From Strigamia acuminata (lineage: Eukaryota; Arthropoda; Chilopoda; Geophilomorpha; Linotaeniidae): DNA of 60,000 nt. A program made the translations under genes and the position numbers. Of this stretch, positions 25,524-38,223 are shown one piece after another (position 1 is the first letter of the stretch; every line of letters begins with the position of its first letter). The notes under the pieces were generated by a model, which was not told the origin of the DNA, made no database searches, and was given only the letters and a program-made list of their open reading frames with translations. Location of the stretch: the NCBI GenBank assembly GCA_949358305.1, contig OX442314.1, positions 66,598,429-66,658,428 of the forward strand. Direction: 5' to 3'.

Positions 25524-28500
25524 CTTGTGGTGTTTGTGCTAAGTCAACTGCGATGTGAAATAAGCTCAAAATTTTTTTTTCAAAATTTATTGCTTGGGTA
25601 TTGCTAAAACTTACATTGAAGGCTTCTACTAAGGTTTAAACACTATTTCTAAACATTCAGAGACATTGGTCTTGTGGTGTTTGTGCTAAGTCAACTGTGA
25701 TGAGATCAAAAGTCTATTCTCCCAAATCATCGGTTGGATGTTTCTAAAACTTACATTGGAGCCTTCTACTAAGGTTTAAACACTATTTCTGAACATTCAG
25801 ACACATTGGACTTGTGGTGTTTGTGCTAAGTCAACTGCGATGTGAAATGAGCTCAAAATTTTTTTTTCAAAATTTATTGCTTGGGTGTTGCTAAAACTTA
25901 TATTGAAGGCTTCTACTAAGGTTTAAACACTATTTCTGAACATTCAGAGACATTGGTCTTGTGGTGTTTGTGCTAAGTCAACTGCGATGAGATCAAAAGT
26001 CTATTCTCCCAAATCATCGGTTGGATGTTTCTAAAACTTACATTGGAGCCTTCTACTAAGGTTTAAACACTATTTCTGAACATTCAGAGACATTGGACTT
26101 GTGGTGTTTGTGCTAAGTCAACTGTGATGAGATCAAAAGTCTATTCTCCCAAATCATTGGTTGGATGTTTCTAAAACTTACATTGGAGCCTTCTACTAAG
26201 GTTTAAACACTATTTCTGAACATTCAGAGACATTGGTCTTGTGGTGTTTGTGCTAAGTCAACTGCGATGTGAAATAAGCTCAAAATTTTTTTTTTCAAAA
26301 TTTATTGCTTGGGTGTTGCTAAAACTTACATTGAAGGCTTCTACTAAGGTTTAAACACTATTTCTAAACATTCAGAGACATTGGTCTTGTGGTGTTTGTG
26401 CTAAGTCAACTGTGATGAGATCAAAAGTCTATTCTCCCAAATCATCGGTTGGATGTTTCTAAAACTTACATTGGAGCCTTCTACTAAGGTTTAAATACTA
26501 TTTCTGAACATTCAGAGACATTGGACTTGTGGTGTTTGTGCTAAGTCAACTGCGATGAGATCAAAGTCTATTCTCCCAAATCATTGGTTGGATGTTTCTA
26601 AAACTTACATTGGAGCCTTCTACTAAGGTTTAAACACTATTTCTGAACATTCAGAGACATTGGTCTTGTGGTGTTTGTGCTAAGTCAACTGTGATGAGAT
26701 CAAAAGTCTATTCTCCCAAATCATTGGTTGGATGTTTCTAAAACTTACATTGGAGCCTTCTACTAAGGTTTAAACACTATTTCTGAACATTCAGAGACAT
26801 TGGTCTTGTGGTGTTTGTGCTAAGTCAACTGTGATGAGATCAAAAGTCTATTCTCCCAAATCATCGGTTGGATGTTTCTAAAACTTACATTGGAGCCTTC
26901 TACTAAGGTTTAAACACTATTTCTGAACATTCAGAGACATTGGTCTTGTGGTGTTTGTGCTGTCAACTGCGATGTGAAATGAGGTCAAAATTTTTTTTTC
27001 AAAATTTAATGCTTGGATGTTTCTAAAACTTACATTGGAGCCTTCTACTAAGGTTTAAACACTATTTCTGAACATTCAGAGACATTGGTCTTGTGGTGTT
27101 TGTGCTAAGTCAACTGTGATGAGATCAAAAGTCTATTCTCCCAAATCATTGGTTGGATGTTTCTAAAACTTACATTGGAGCCTTCTACTAAGGTTTAAAC
27201 ACTATTTCTGAACATTCAGAGACATTGGTCTTGTGGTGTTTGTGCTAAGTCAACTGTGATGAGATCAAAAGTCTATTCTCCCAAATCATCGGTTGAATGT
27301 TTCTAAAACTTACATTGGAGCCTTCTACTAAGGTTTAAACACTATTTCTGAACATTCAGAGACATTGGTCTTGTGGTGTTTGTGCTAAGTCAACTGTGAT
27401 GAGATCAAAAGTCTATTCTCCCAAATCATCGGTTGGATGTTTCTAAAACTTACATTGGAGCCTTCTACTAAGGTTTAAACACTATTTCTGAACATTCAGA
27501 GACATTGGTCTTGTGGTGTTTGTGCTAAGTCAACTGCGATGTGAAATAAGCTCAAAATTTTTTTTTCAAAATTTATTGCTTGGGTGTTGCTAAAACTTAC
27601 ATTGAAGGCTTCTACTAAGGTTTAAACACTATTTCTAAACATTCAGAGACATTGGTCTTGTGGTGTTTGTGCTAAGTCAACTGTGATGAGATCAAAAGTC
27701 TATTCTCCCAAATCATCGGTTGGATGTTTCTAAAACTTACATTGGAGCCTTCTACTAAGGTTTAAACACTATTTCTGAACATTCAGAGACATTGGACTTG
27801 TGGTGTTTGTGCTAAGTGAACTGCGATGTGAAATGAGCTCAAAATTTTTTTTTCAAAATTTATTGCTTGGGTGTTGCTAAAACTTATATTGAAGGCTTCT
27901 ACTAAGGTTTAAACACTATTTCTGAACATTCAGAGACATTGGTCTTGTGGTGTTTGTGCTAAGTCAACTGTGATGAGATCAAAGTCTATTCTCCCAAATC
28001 ATTGGTTAGATGTTTCTAAAACTTACATTGGAACCTTCTACTAAGGTTTAAACACTATTTCTGAACATTCAGAGACATTGGTCTTGTGGTGTTTGTGCTA
28101 AGTCAACTGTGATGAGATCAAAAGTCTATTCTCCCAAATCATTGGTTGGATGTTTCTAAAACTTACATTGGAGCCTTCTACTAAGGTTTAAACACTATTT
28201 CTGAACATTCAGAGACATTGGTCTTGTGGTGTTTGTGCTAAGTCAACTGTGATGTGAAATAAGCTCAAAATTTTTTTTTCAAAATTTATTGCTTGGGTGT
28301 TGCTAAAACTTATATTGAAGGCTTCTACTAAGGTTTAAACACTATTTCTGAACATTCGGAGACATTGGTCTTGTGGTGTTTGTGCTAAGTCAACTGCGAT
28401 GTGAAATAAGCTCAAAATTTTTTTTTCAAAATTTATTGCTTGGGTGTTGCTAAAACTTATATTGAAGGCTTCTACTAAGGTTTAAACACTATTTCTGAAC

Positions 28501-31500
28501 ATTCAGAGACATTGGACTTGTGGTGTTTGTGCTAAGTCAACTGTGATGAGATCAAAAGTCTATTCTCCCAAATCATCGGTTGGATGTTTCTAAAACTTAC
28601 ATTGGAGCCTTCTACTAAGGTTTAAACACTATTTCTGAACATTCAGAGACATTGGTCTTGTGGTGTTTGTGCTAAGTCAACTGTGATGAGATCAAAAGTC
28701 TATTCTCCCAAATCATTGGTTGGATGTTTCTAAAACTTACATTGGAGCCTTCTACTAAGGTTTAAACACTATTTCTGAACATTCAGAGACATTGGTCTTG
28801 TGGTGTTTGTGCTAAGTCAACTGTGATGAGATCAAAAGTCTATTTTCCCAAATCATTGGTTGGATGTTTCTAAAACTTACATTGGAGCCTTCTACTAAGG
28901 TTTAAACACTATTTCTGAACATTCAGAGACATTGGTCTTCTGGTGTTTGTGCTAAGTCAACTGCGATGTGAAATAAGCTCAAAATTTTTTTTTCAAAATT
29001 TATTGCTTGGGTGTTGCTAAAACTTACATTGAAGGCTTCTACTAAGGTTTAAACACTATTTCTAAACATTCAGAGACATTGGTCTTGTGGTGTTTGTGCT
29101 AAGTCAACTGTGATGAGATCAAAAGTCTATTCTCCCAAATCATCGGTTGGATGTTTCTAAAACTTACATTGGAGCCTTCTACTAAGGTTTAAACACTATT
29201 TCTGAACATTCAGAGACATTGGACTTGTGGTGTTTGTGCTAAGTGAACTGCGATGTGAAATGAGCTCAAAATTTTTTTTTCAAAATTTATTGCTTGGGTG
29301 TTGCTAAAACTTATATTGAAGGCTTCTACTAAGGTTTAAACACTATTTCTGAACATTCAGAGACATTGGTCTTGTGGTGTTTGTGCTAAGTCAACTGCGA
29401 TGTGAAATGAGCTCAAAATTTTTTTTTCAAAATTTAATGCTTGGATGTTTTTAAAACTTACATTGGAGCCTTCTACTAAGGTTTAAACACTATTTCTGAA
29501 CATTCAGAGACATTGGTCTTGTGGTGTTTGTGCTAAGTCAACTGTGATGAGATCAAAAGTCTATTCTCCCAAATCATTGGTTGGATGTTTCTAAAACTTA
29601 CATTGGAGCCTTCTACTAAGGTTTAAACACTATTTCTGAACATTCAGAGACATTGGTCTTGTGGTGTTTGTGCTAAGTCAACTGTGATGAGATCAAAAGT
29701 CTATTCTCCCAAATCATTGCTTGGATGTTGCTAAAACTTACATTGAAGGCTTCTACTAAGGTTTAAACACTATTTCTGAACATTCAGAGACATTGGTCTT
29801 GTGGTGTTTGTGCTAAGTCAACTGTGATGAGATCAAAAGTCTATTCTCCCAAATCATTGCTTGGATGTTGCTAAAACTTACATTGAAGGCTTCTACTAAG
29901 GTTTAAACACTATTTCTGAACATTCAGAGACATTGGTCTTGTGGTGTTTGTGCTAAGTCAACTGTGATGAGATCAAAGTCTATTCTCCCAAATCATTGGT
30001 TAGATGTTTCTAAAACTTACATTGGAGCCTTCTACTAAGGTTTAAACACTATTTCTGAACATTCAGAGACATTGGTCTTGTGGTGTTTGTGCTAAGTCAA
30101 CTGTGATGAGATCAAAAGTCTATTCTCCCAAATCATTGGTTGGATGTTTCTAAAACTTACATTGGAGCCTTCTACTAAGGTTTAAACACTATTTCTGAAC
30201 ATTCAGAGACATTGGTCTTGTGGTGTTTGTGCTAAGTCAACTGTGATGTGAAATAAGCTCAAAATTTTTTTTTCAAAATTTATTGCTTGGGTGTTGCTAA
30301 AACTTATATTGAAGGCTTCTACTAAGGTTTAAACACTATTTCTGAACATTCGGAGACATTGGTCTTGTGGTGTTTGTGCTAAGTCAACTGCGATGTGAAA
30401 TAAGCTCAAAATTTTTTTTTCAAAATTTATTGCTTGGGTGTTGCTAAAACTTATATTGAAGGCTTCTACTAAGGTTTAAACACTATTTCTGAACATTCAG
30501 AGACATTGGACTTGTGGTGTTTGTGCTAAGTCAACTGTGATGAGATCAAAAGTCTATTCTCCCAAATCATTGGTTGGATGTTTCTAAAACTTACATTGGA
30601 GCCTTCTACTAAGGTTTAAACACTATTTCTGAACATTCAGAGACATTGGTCTTGTGGTGTTTGTGCTAAGTCAACTGTGATGAGATCAAAAGTCTATTCT
30701 CCCAAATCATTGCTTGGATGTTGCTAAAACTTACATTGAAGGCTTCTACTAAGGTTTAAACACTATTTCTGAACATTCAGAGACATTGGTCTTGTGGTGT
30801 TTGTGCTAAGTCAACTGTGATGAGATCAAAAGTCTATTCTCCCAAATCATTGGTTGGATGTTTCTAAAACTTACATTGGAGCCTTCTACTAAGGTTTAAA
30901 CACTATTTCTGAACATTCAGAGACATTGGTCTTGTGGTGTTTGTGCTAAGTCAACTGTGATGAGATCAAAAGTCTATTCTCCCAAATCATTGGTTGGATG
31001 TTTCTAAAACTTACATTGGAGCCTTCTACTAAGGTTTAAACACTATTTCTGAACATTCAGAGACATTGGTCTTGTGGTGTTTGTGCTAAGTCAACTGTGA
31101 TGAGATCAAAAGTCTATTCTCCCAAATCATTGCTTGGATGTTGCTAAAACTTACATTGAAGGCTTCTACTAAGGTTTAAACACTATTTCTGAACATTCAG
31201 AGACATTGGTCTTGTGGTGTTTGTGCTAAGTCAACTGTGATGAGATCAAAAGTCTATTCTCCCAAATCATTGCTTGGATGTTGCTAAAACTTACATTGAA
31301 GGCTTCTACTAAGGTTTAAACACTATTTCTGAACATTCAGAGACATTGGTCTTGTGGTGTTTGTGCTAAGTCAACTGTGATGAGATCAAAGTCTATTCTC
31401 CCAAATCATTGGTTAGATGTTTCTAAAACTTACATTGGAGCCTTCTACTAAGGTTTAAACACTATTTCTGAACATTCAGAGACATTGGTCTTGTGGTGTT

Positions 31501-31753
31501 TGTGCTAAGTCAACTGTGATGAGATCAAAAGTCTATTCTCCCAAATCATTGGTTGGATGTTGCTAAAACTTACATAAGGTTTAAACACTATTTCTGAACA
31601 TTCAGAGACATTGGTCTTGTGGTGTTTGTGCTAAGTCAACTGTGATGAGATCAAAAGTCTATTCTCCCAAATCATTGCTTGGATGTTGCTAAAACTTACA
31701 TTGAAGGCTTCTACTAAGGTTTAAACACTATTTCTGAACATTCAGAGACATTG

Positions 31754-31758
31754 GTCTT
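31754..31758 (+). other. Target site duplication, left (GTCTT)
   Basis: GTCTT precedes the 5' LTR and is repeated right after the 3' LTR at 38224-38228. An uninterrupted monomer reads CATTGGTCTTGTGG at this place, so removing the element and one GTCTT restores a normal monomer. Confidence 0.95.
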
Positions 31759-32325
31759 TGTGAAAATCGGATGATTTTACGTGTAAAGTGAATTATTGTT
31801 CGATTATTGTGTCATATTTGTATTTCCAATTTACATTACATTGCTATTTGTATTTCCATATTTTACTTGATTTGTTGTTTCATTTTTTATTGGTGATTGG
31901 ATATTTCTAATTAATTGATTGAGTTTGATATTGATATATTTCACATTTATACTTTTAAATATTACATTTTTTGTAGATTTATGTTGATGTTTTATTTCGA
32001 GTGTGGTGACCTGTTTCAAATTCAACTGATGTTTTACCCCCACGTTAATCCCTTAATTGGTGGGGTTTTTCCTAACGTGCAAGCACCGTTTTCATTGGTG
32101 CTCTGAACACGTCATCCACATTCCTCTACCTTTCCTTTTGTGTTTAAAATAAGAATAAAAACCAGTGTACTTTTTACCTCTAAAACGTGTGGTTGTGCTT
32201 TTACTTTGCTCCAACGCCATCTTTGAATTTCACCACCATCTCAACTTTATTCATCCACTTGTATCCAGGACTTTGGAAATTTGTTTGGTAGATTTGTATT
32301 GATTTAAACTTATGCAAATCTAACA
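31759..32325 (+). repeat. 5' LTR of E2
   Basis: 567 bp, starting TGTGAAAATCGG and ending CAAATCTAACA. It contains AATAAA at 32154-32159. The sequence is AT-rich and its short open frames are mirrored exactly in the 3' copy, so they are not separate genes. Confidence 0.97.
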
Positions 32326-32326
32326 T

Positions 32327-32344
32327 TGGTGCCGAAACCCGGGA
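32327..32344 (+). other. Primer binding site, tRNA-Phe type
   Basis: TGGTGCCGAAACCCGGGA starts one base after the 5' LTR. It is complementary to the 3' end of animal tRNA-Phe (acceptor stem starting GCCGAAA, plus CCA), so minus-strand DNA synthesis is probably primed by that tRNA. The match rests on general knowledge of tRNA-Phe, not a search. Confidence 0.85.
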
Positions 32345-32380
32345 AGTATTTCAATTTCCCATCTAATCAAAATCTACAAA

Positions 32381-35300
32381 ATGGTGAGAGTTTTTGAGTT
32401 GAAGAACAGGGCGTTCAGAGCGGCCATATTGGTCACCGAGACGCTCTTAACCACGATAACCACCGCGCTGACCGGACGAGCAGCGATACCGCAAGCCACG
32501 ATTGAACTGTGGATGCAGCAGCTCGAGCAGAAACACAAACGAGCTCAAACAACGTTCGACGCCACCTTGGATCAAGCCAAATCTGACCAGGAAATCGACA
32601 CCACGGTGCAGGCACTCGACGCGTTGGAGGACCGTTTGGCAGCAGCAAGAGCGGAATTAACAAGGTACATTCAAGCGTATTTTCCGCCCGTTCCACCCCA
32701 GAATTTACGAACGGACGCGGACGCGTCACCGGCGACGAACATCGACGCACTAGCGGCGGCCATTACCGCAGCAGTGTCGGCGGCGACGCCACGTGTGACC
32801 CCGACAAACGGCCAGCCATTCATCAAACGCAAACCGCTGGAGATTCCCAAATTCGACGGGCGCAAACCTGAGGAGTGGGGAGGGTTTTGGAAAACATTTT
32901 CCATTCAGGTTGGCGACGACGAGCAACTGGATGCGACACATAAACTGTTACATTTAAGGACGCATTTGATGGGAGATGCGTTAGATGACATCAAAGCGTT
33001 GGAGATCACAGCTGGCAATTATAATATTGCGATTACGCGTCTACAAAAAAAATATGGCGACAAGATCGTGCTTGAAAACAAATATTTGTCAAATTTAATT
33101 AACCTACCTTTAGTCAACAGCGATCGAGATAGGATGGGGCTCCAGAAGCTGCACAGACACGTAGAAATCAACATCGAGAATTTGGCGAACATCGAAGTAC
33201 CATTGGCAGAAATTCAGCGTACCATTTTTCCCGTGCTGTCGTCCGCCATACCACGCAACGTGATTATGGAGTACGACAAAGACTGCGACGGAGAGAGGTC
33301 GGTAACGAGGCTAATGGATTGGCTGAGCAGTTACATCGCTAAACACGCCAAATACGACATGATAAAAACTCAAACAAAACCTGATGCAGCAACAAACAAA
33401 TCGTCATTCACGGATAACGCCCACAACAATAAGGGAAAATTCAAACGAAAAGAAAAGGAGCCTCGATCTGGATCAGCGTCACAACTTTCGGTAATAATAA
33501 TAAAATGCCAATTTTGTGATTCCACAGAACACAACCGAAAGCGATGTCCACTCTCGATGGAAGAGAGACGTAAAAAGTTGCAAAAAAAGGGAATTTGCTT
33601 GCGATGCTTGGGAAAAGCACCCCACAAAACTGAGGAGTGCAGGACTCGCATGAAATGCTACAGCTGCGAGGGAGCGCACCACACACACGTGTGCGACACG
33701 CCAAAATCTACGGAGGTCGTCGAGGGAGTCACCCATTCGAACTCAGTAGTCACCACCTGTCCTCCCAAGTCCGAATTTTTGATGGTCCAGATGGTGAAAA
33801 TGGCCGGACCAAAACTGTCGACGTCGGGAGTGTGTTATATCGACGGAGGAGCTCAACGCACATTCATACGGTCCGAATTGGTAAAAAAACTGAACTTAAA
33901 AATTTTAGGGACAGAAACCATCAACTTGGCCGTGTTTGGACAAGAGCCGAAGTCAGAAATACGCAACAGAGTCGAATTAACTCTCAGCCCCGCCAATTCG
34001 AAGTCACCAGCTGTCACGATCGAGGCCATTGAAACTGCCCACGTCACGTCCACGCCCGGAGAGCAGCCAAATGCGCAACTTAAAGCCGAACTACATCGAA
34101 GAAAAATCGAGGTGGCCTGTAAACAAGTCGCATTGCATTCGAAGGAAGTGGACCTATTAATTGGAGTGGACCATTACTGGCGTGTAATGACAGGCCAAAC
34201 GGAATTTTTGGAGGAGAATTTGATTGCAGTAAAGACCAAATTCGGTTGGACACTACACGGACAGACCACAAATGGGACAAGAGTCATTACTGCGCCGGTA
34301 AGAATTAACAAAATTACGCTTACTCCATCGACAGATGACCTTTTACGCCGGATGTGGGAACTGGAACCGATTGGAGTGCGCCACGAGTCGGTCGAAGACA
34401 ACGACGACGCTGAAACGCTGCAGAAGTTCGAAAAAACCATCAAATGGACGGGTTCAAAGTATTCCGTGGAACTGCCGTGGATCGTGGACACCAGCGAGCT
34501 CGACGACAATTATCGAGGAGCAGAACAACGCATCATGTCGCTGATTCGTCGCTTCCGAAAACAACCAAACCTCTACTTAGAATATAAGAAGGTTATCGAC
34601 GAGCAGTTGAAAATGGGAATTGTTGAAGAAATTCCGAACCAAACTTCGACAGGACCAGTCTACTATATGCCTCACAGCCCAGTGATCAAGGAGGAACGCG
34701 TCACCACAAAATTACGAGTCGTATTTGATGCATCATCACACCGAAAAGGCTACCTTTCCTTGAACGATTGCCTGTCAAAAGGTATAAACTTCCTACCTTC
34801 ACTCGTATTTATGTTGCTAGGATTTCGTCTTGGGAGAGTGGCAATGATAGGTGACATCAAAAAGGCGTTTCACATGATCGAGATCGCTTTAAAGGACCGT
34901 GACGCAACGAGATTTTTCTGGATTGATGAATGCTGGGACGGTGTAGGAAGGGCATTGTTGAAAATATTGCGGCAAACTCGAGTTTTATTTGGCGCCACAC
35001 CAAGCCCATTTTTGCTGAGCGCCACCATTCGCCATCACTTGCGCAAATACGAAGAAAAATATCCAGAAACTGTAAAACTGTTGTTAAAGTGCCTGTACGT
35101 GGACGACTTCATCTCATCCCTCAAAACCGTCGCTCAAGCACTGGTAACATTCCGCCAGTCTAACCTGATTTTTACAGAAGCCGGCATGGAACTCGCCAAG
35201 TGGCAAACCAACTCATCGGAACTTAGAGCCAAATTTCGCGAAGAATGCCTTTCCGACACTCTGCTGGCGTTAGATGAAGACACAAAGGTGTTGGGAATCA

Positions 35301-37672
35301 AGTGGAACCCGAACTCAGACGAATTGGGACTGACGGTCGATGAAACTTGTTTACCTTGCAAAAAAACGACAAAAAGGGAGGTAATAAAAATAACGGCTCA
35401 AATTTTCGACCCCTTAGGATTTGCCACACCATTCACCGTGACAGCGCGCATGTTTTTCCAGTCCCTGTGGCTCAGAAATTTGCCATGGGACGATGAATTA
35501 GAAATCGAGTTGCGCACTGATTGGAAGAAATGGATCGACCAAATTCCCAGCCTGAGAAAAATTCGAATTCCACGATGGTTGGGATTGGACGAATTTGACC
35601 AGTGCGAAGTGCACATATTCTGCGATGCGAGTCCAAAGGCATACGGGGCCGTGGCATACGTCCAGAACTCTAATGGTGAATTGATTGAAACTAATTTCAT
35701 TTTATCAAAGTGTCGTGTGGCTCCTGTTAAGCCGCTTACTCTGCCACGTCTCGAACTCATGGGAGCTCTGATTGCTGTTCGTCTCGCCGATCAAATCAGA
35801 GAATTAGCGACGCCAGGCGAAATATTTTTTTGGACGGATTCGCAGATTTGTCTACATTGGATAAAAAACACATCCAAACGACCGCCAACCTTCGTGCATA
35901 ATCGGGTGCTGGAGATAAGAGAGAAGTCAAAAGTCGACGAATGGAAACACGTACCGGGCGTTGAAAATCCTGCCGACCGCCTAACAAGAGGAATGGACGC
36001 AGAGGCGATGATCGTCGAGCGACTTTGGTGGGAAGGACCAGACTGGCTGCGCGGAAGTCGCCAAAATTGGCCAAACCTACCGACGGAATCGGTCGAAGAA
36101 CAAGACGAGATGACGGAAACCCACGTCGAGGCGGTGCAGACAACGATAACTAATGTTTTTCCGTTTGCCAGGTTTGGATCGCTTTCAAAGGCAATCCGAA
36201 CGCTGGCATGGATTTTCAGGTTCGCTGATAACGCAGGGAGACGACAAGAGGACGCCAGCCACCGAGGTCGAGGCCCATTGACGGCAGCCGAGCTGCAACG
36301 TGCGAGACTCAACTTAATTCGAGTTGCACAGGCAGAAATTTATGGCTGTGAGATGGACAGACTGAAGGACGGCAAACAAGTTCAGAGAGACTCCAAACTA
36401 CGAGATTTGAATCCACGCCTGAACGAAATGGGGTTAATCGAATTGCAAAATCGACTGCATGAGTCACGAGACGTGCCCACTGCTACACAGCCTTTGATTT
36501 TACCTCCTAAACACGAACTTACAAATCTAATTTTGCGACATTCTCATTTACAGGTCCTCCATTGCGGGTTGACAGCCACGCTGTCTAAATTTCGAGAAGT
36601 TTACTGGACGCCATCCGCAAGGAGGACCTTGAAATCGATGTTGGATCGATGCACCATTTGCAAAAAAATCAATGGTCGACTGATGCGAGAAGTGCCAGGC
36701 GCCCTCCCAGCCGACAGGACAACCAGATGCCAACCGTTCGCCGTCACCGGAGTCGACTTCGCAGGACCAGTGATAGTAAAAGGGCGAAAAACTAAATCTT
36801 ACATTGCAGTTTTCACATGCGCAACCATCCGAGCCGTTCATTTGGAGTTGGTACCCTCGCTGGCAACAACAGACTTTTTGGGAGCGTTCGAACGATTCAT
36901 TAGTCGCAGAGGGCTTCCGAAAATCATGTACAGTGACAACGGAACCACTTTCCACCGCGCGCACCTGGAGCTGGCCTCACTATTGAACTATACGAAAGAC
37001 GAAACTTTCCAGAACTATTTGGCCCAAAAGGGAATCGAATGGAGGTTTATCGTCGAGAATGGACCTTGGTGGGGCGGCTTTTGGGAGAGGATGGTACAAA
37101 CTGTGAAAAGGTGTTTGCGAAAAGCCATCGGATCCGCGCACCTGAATTTTTATCAACTCGGGACATTTCTGGCGCAAACCGAAGCCGTGATAAATCGTAG
37201 GCCGATTACCTACGTCTACGACAATCCGGAGGAAATCGAACCGCTCACACCCGCACATTTTTTGACCGGCGTGATGCTGACTCACCTGCCTGATTCAGGA
37301 GCGACGGAGGATCACGAGCCAACGCAGAAAGAGTTTATTCGACAGTGGCGCTACCAACAGCGTGTGTTACTGTCATTTTGGACGCGTTGGTCTCGCGAGT
37401 ACCTGACAGACCTAAAAATTCAGACGGGCAAGTCAAACACGCAGGAGCTTCGATTGAACGACCTCGTTATTGTGGAAGAGCCGTTTAAACCACGCCTAAA
37501 GTGGAAGATGGGTCGAGTGGTCGAGGTCAGACGAGGTCGGGACGATAAAGTCCGATCATGTGAGTTGGTGCTCGCTAATGGAGAAAAATTGCGTAGGCCA
37601 ATACAACGTCTTGTGCGCTTGGAGGTGGAGTCAAACAACTCCCTCCCCGCCGGCAGTGTGAAAATCGGATGA
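32381..37672 (+). CDS. BEL/Pao gag-pol polyprotein (element E2)
   Basis: An intact 1763-aa polyprotein. The gag part has a long charged N-terminal region and three zinc-knuckle-like motifs ([14 protein letters not shown] at about residue 376, [15 protein letters not shown] and [13 protein letters not shown]). An aspartic protease follows with YIDGGA (D488). Reverse transcriptase shows GDIKKAF (D825) and the standard YVDD (D908, D909). RNase H has FCDASP (D1082), WTDSQ and NPADRLTR. Integrase has an HHCC-type region followed by D1459, D1519 and E1569. The start is the first ATG after the primer site, 36 nt downstream of it. The stop lies 16 bp inside the 3' LTR, so the last codons are LTR-encoded. 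The YVDD box and gag sequence set it apart from E1 and E3. Confidence 0.97.
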   Translation: MVRVFELKNRAFRAAILVTETLLTTITTALTGRAAIPQATIELWMQQLEQKHKRAQTTFDATLDQAKSDQEIDTTVQALDALEDRLAAARAELTRYIQAYFPPVPPQNLRTDADASPATNIDALAAAITAAVSAATPRVTPTNGQPFIKRKPLEIPKFDGRKPEEWGGFWKTFSIQVGDDEQLDATHKLLHLRTHLMGDALDDIKALEITAGNYNIAITRLQKKYGDKIVLENKYLSNLINLPLVNSDRDRMGLQKLHRHVEINIENLANIEVPLAEIQRTIFPVLSSAIPRNVIMEYDKDCDGERSVTRLMDWLSSYIAKHAKYDMIKTQTKPDAATNKSSFTDNAHNNKGKFKRKEKEPRSGSASQLSVIIIKCQFCDSTEHNRKRCPLSMEERRKKLQKKGICLRCLGKAPHKTEECRTRMKCYSCEGAHHTHVCDTPKSTEVVEGVTHSNSVVTTCPPKSEFLMVQMVKMAGPKLSTSGVCYIDGGAQRTFIRSELVKKLNLKILGTETINLAVFGQEPKSEIRNRVELTLSPANSKSPAVTIEAIETAHVTSTPGEQPNAQLKAELHRRKIEVACKQVALHSKEVDLLIGVDHYWRVMTGQTEFLEENLIAVKTKFGWTLHGQTTNGTRVITAPVRINKITLTPSTDDLLRRMWELEPIGVRHESVEDNDDAETLQKFEKTIKWTGSKYSVELPWIVDTSELDDNYRGAEQRIMSLIRRFRKQPNLYLEYKKVIDEQLKMGIVEEIPNQTSTGPVYYMPHSPVIKEERVTTKLRVVFDASSHRKGYLSLNDCLSKGINFLPSLVFMLLGFRLGRVAMIGDIKKAFHMIEIALKDRDATRFFWIDECWDGVGRALLKILRQTRVLFGATPSPFLLSATIRHHLRKYEEKYPETVKLLLKCLYVDDFISSLKTVAQALVTFRQSNLIFTEAGMELAKWQTNSSELRAKFREECLSDTLLALDEDTKVLGIKWNPNSDELGLTVDETCLPCKKTTKREVIKITAQIFDPLGFATPFTVTARMFFQSLWLRNLPWDDELEIELRTDWKKWIDQIPSLRKIRIPRWLGLDEFDQCEVHIFCDASPKAYGAVAYVQNSNGELIETNFILSKCRVAPVKPLTLPRLELMGALIAVRLADQIRELATPGEIFFWTDSQICLHWIKNTSKRPPTFVHNRVLEIREKSKVDEWKHVPGVENPADRLTRGMDAEAMIVERLWWEGPDWLRGSRQNWPNLPTESVEEQDEMTETHVEAVQTTITNVFPFARFGSLSKAIRTLAWIFRFADNAGRRQEDASHRGRGPLTAAELQRARLNLIRVAQAEIYGCEMDRLKDGKQVQRDSKLRDLNPRLNEMGLIELQNRLHESRDVPTATQPLILPPKHELTNLILRHSHLQVLHCGLTATLSKFREVYWTPSARRTLKSMLDRCTICKKINGRLMREVPGALPADRTTRCQPFAVTGVDFAGPVIVKGRKTKSYIAVFTCATIRAVHLELVPSLATTDFLGAFERFISRRGLPKIMYSDNGTTFHRAHLELASLLNYTKDETFQNYLAQKGIEWRFIVENGPWWGGFWERMVQTVKRCLRKAIGSAHLNFYQLGTFLAQTEAVINRRPITYVYDNPEEIEPLTPAHFLTGVMLTHLPDSGATEDHEPTQKEFIRQWRYQQRVLLSFWTRWSREYLTDLKIQTGKSNTQELRLNDLVIVEEPFKPRLKWKMGRVVEVRRGRDDKVRSCELVLANGEKLRRPIQRLVRLEVESNNSLPAGSVKIG

Positions 37673-38223
37673 TTTTACGTGTAAAGTGAATTATTGTTCG
37701 ATTATTGTGTCATATTTGTATTTCCAATTTACATTACATTGCTATTTGTATTTCCATATTTTACTTGATTTGTTGTTTCATTTTTTATTGGTGATTGGAT
37801 ATTTCTAATTAATTGATTGAGTTTGATATTGATATATTTCACATTTATACTTTTAAATATTACATTTTTTGTAGATTTATGTTGATGTTTTATTTCGAGT
37901 GTGGTGACCTGTTTCAAATTCAACTGATGTTTTACCCCCACGTTAATCCCTTAATTGGTGGGGTTTTTCCTAACGTGCAAGCACCGTTTTCATTGGTGCT
38001 CTGAACACGTCATCCACATTCCTCTACCTTTCCTTTTGTGTTTAAAATAAGAATAAAAACCAGTGTACTTTTTACCTCTAAAACGTGTGGTTGTGCTTTT
38101 ACTTTGCTCCAACGCCATCTTTGAATTTCACCACCATCTCAACTTTATTCATCCACTTGTATCCAGGACTTTGGAAATTTGTTTGGTAGATTTGTATTGA
38201 TTTAAACTTATGCAAATCTAACA
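37657..38223 (+). repeat. 3' LTR of E2
   Basis: 567 bp, apparently identical to the 5' LTR, with AATAAA at 38052-38057. It overlaps the last codons and stop of the pol frame. It is preceded by CCCTCCCCGCCGGCAG rather than an obvious purine tract. The repeat GTCTT of the target duplication follows at 38224-38228. Confidence 0.97.

Larger units (their letters stand above)
8140..31758. repeat. Satellite array, block 1 (140/147-bp monomers)
   Basis: About 23.6 kb of tandem monomers, roughly 165 in number. Type A is 140 bp and has a centre like GATGAGATCAAAAGTC. Type B is 147 bp and has an AT-rich centre with a T9 or T10 tract (GCTCAAAAT9CAAAATTTATTGC). Both share the left end (CTTGTGGTGTTTGTGCTAAG) and the right end (CTACTAAGGTTTAAACAC), so they differ mainly in a middle block of about 45-50 bp. 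Hybrid monomers exist, for example at 9708, with an A centre and a B right flank. GTTTAAAC recurs in nearly every monomer. There is no coding potential. Long homogeneous arrays like this are typical of centromeric or heterochromatic DNA; that function is inferred, not shown. Confidence 0.98.
31759..38223 (+). mobile_element. Complete BEL/Pao LTR retrotransposon E2
   Basis: A full element of 6465 bp: 5' LTR, tRNA-Phe-type primer site, one gag-pol ORF and 3' LTR, flanked by a 5-bp duplication of satellite sequence. The two LTRs have the same length (567 bp) and I find no difference between them by eye, so the insertion is recent. It sits inside a satellite monomer and splits the array into two blocks. 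All catalytic motifs look intact, so it may be an autonomous copy. Confidence 0.97.

Noticed and set aside
31831-32106. Small frames inside the E2 5' LTR
   Set aside because: The same frames occur in the 3' LTR; they are LTR sequence, not genes.
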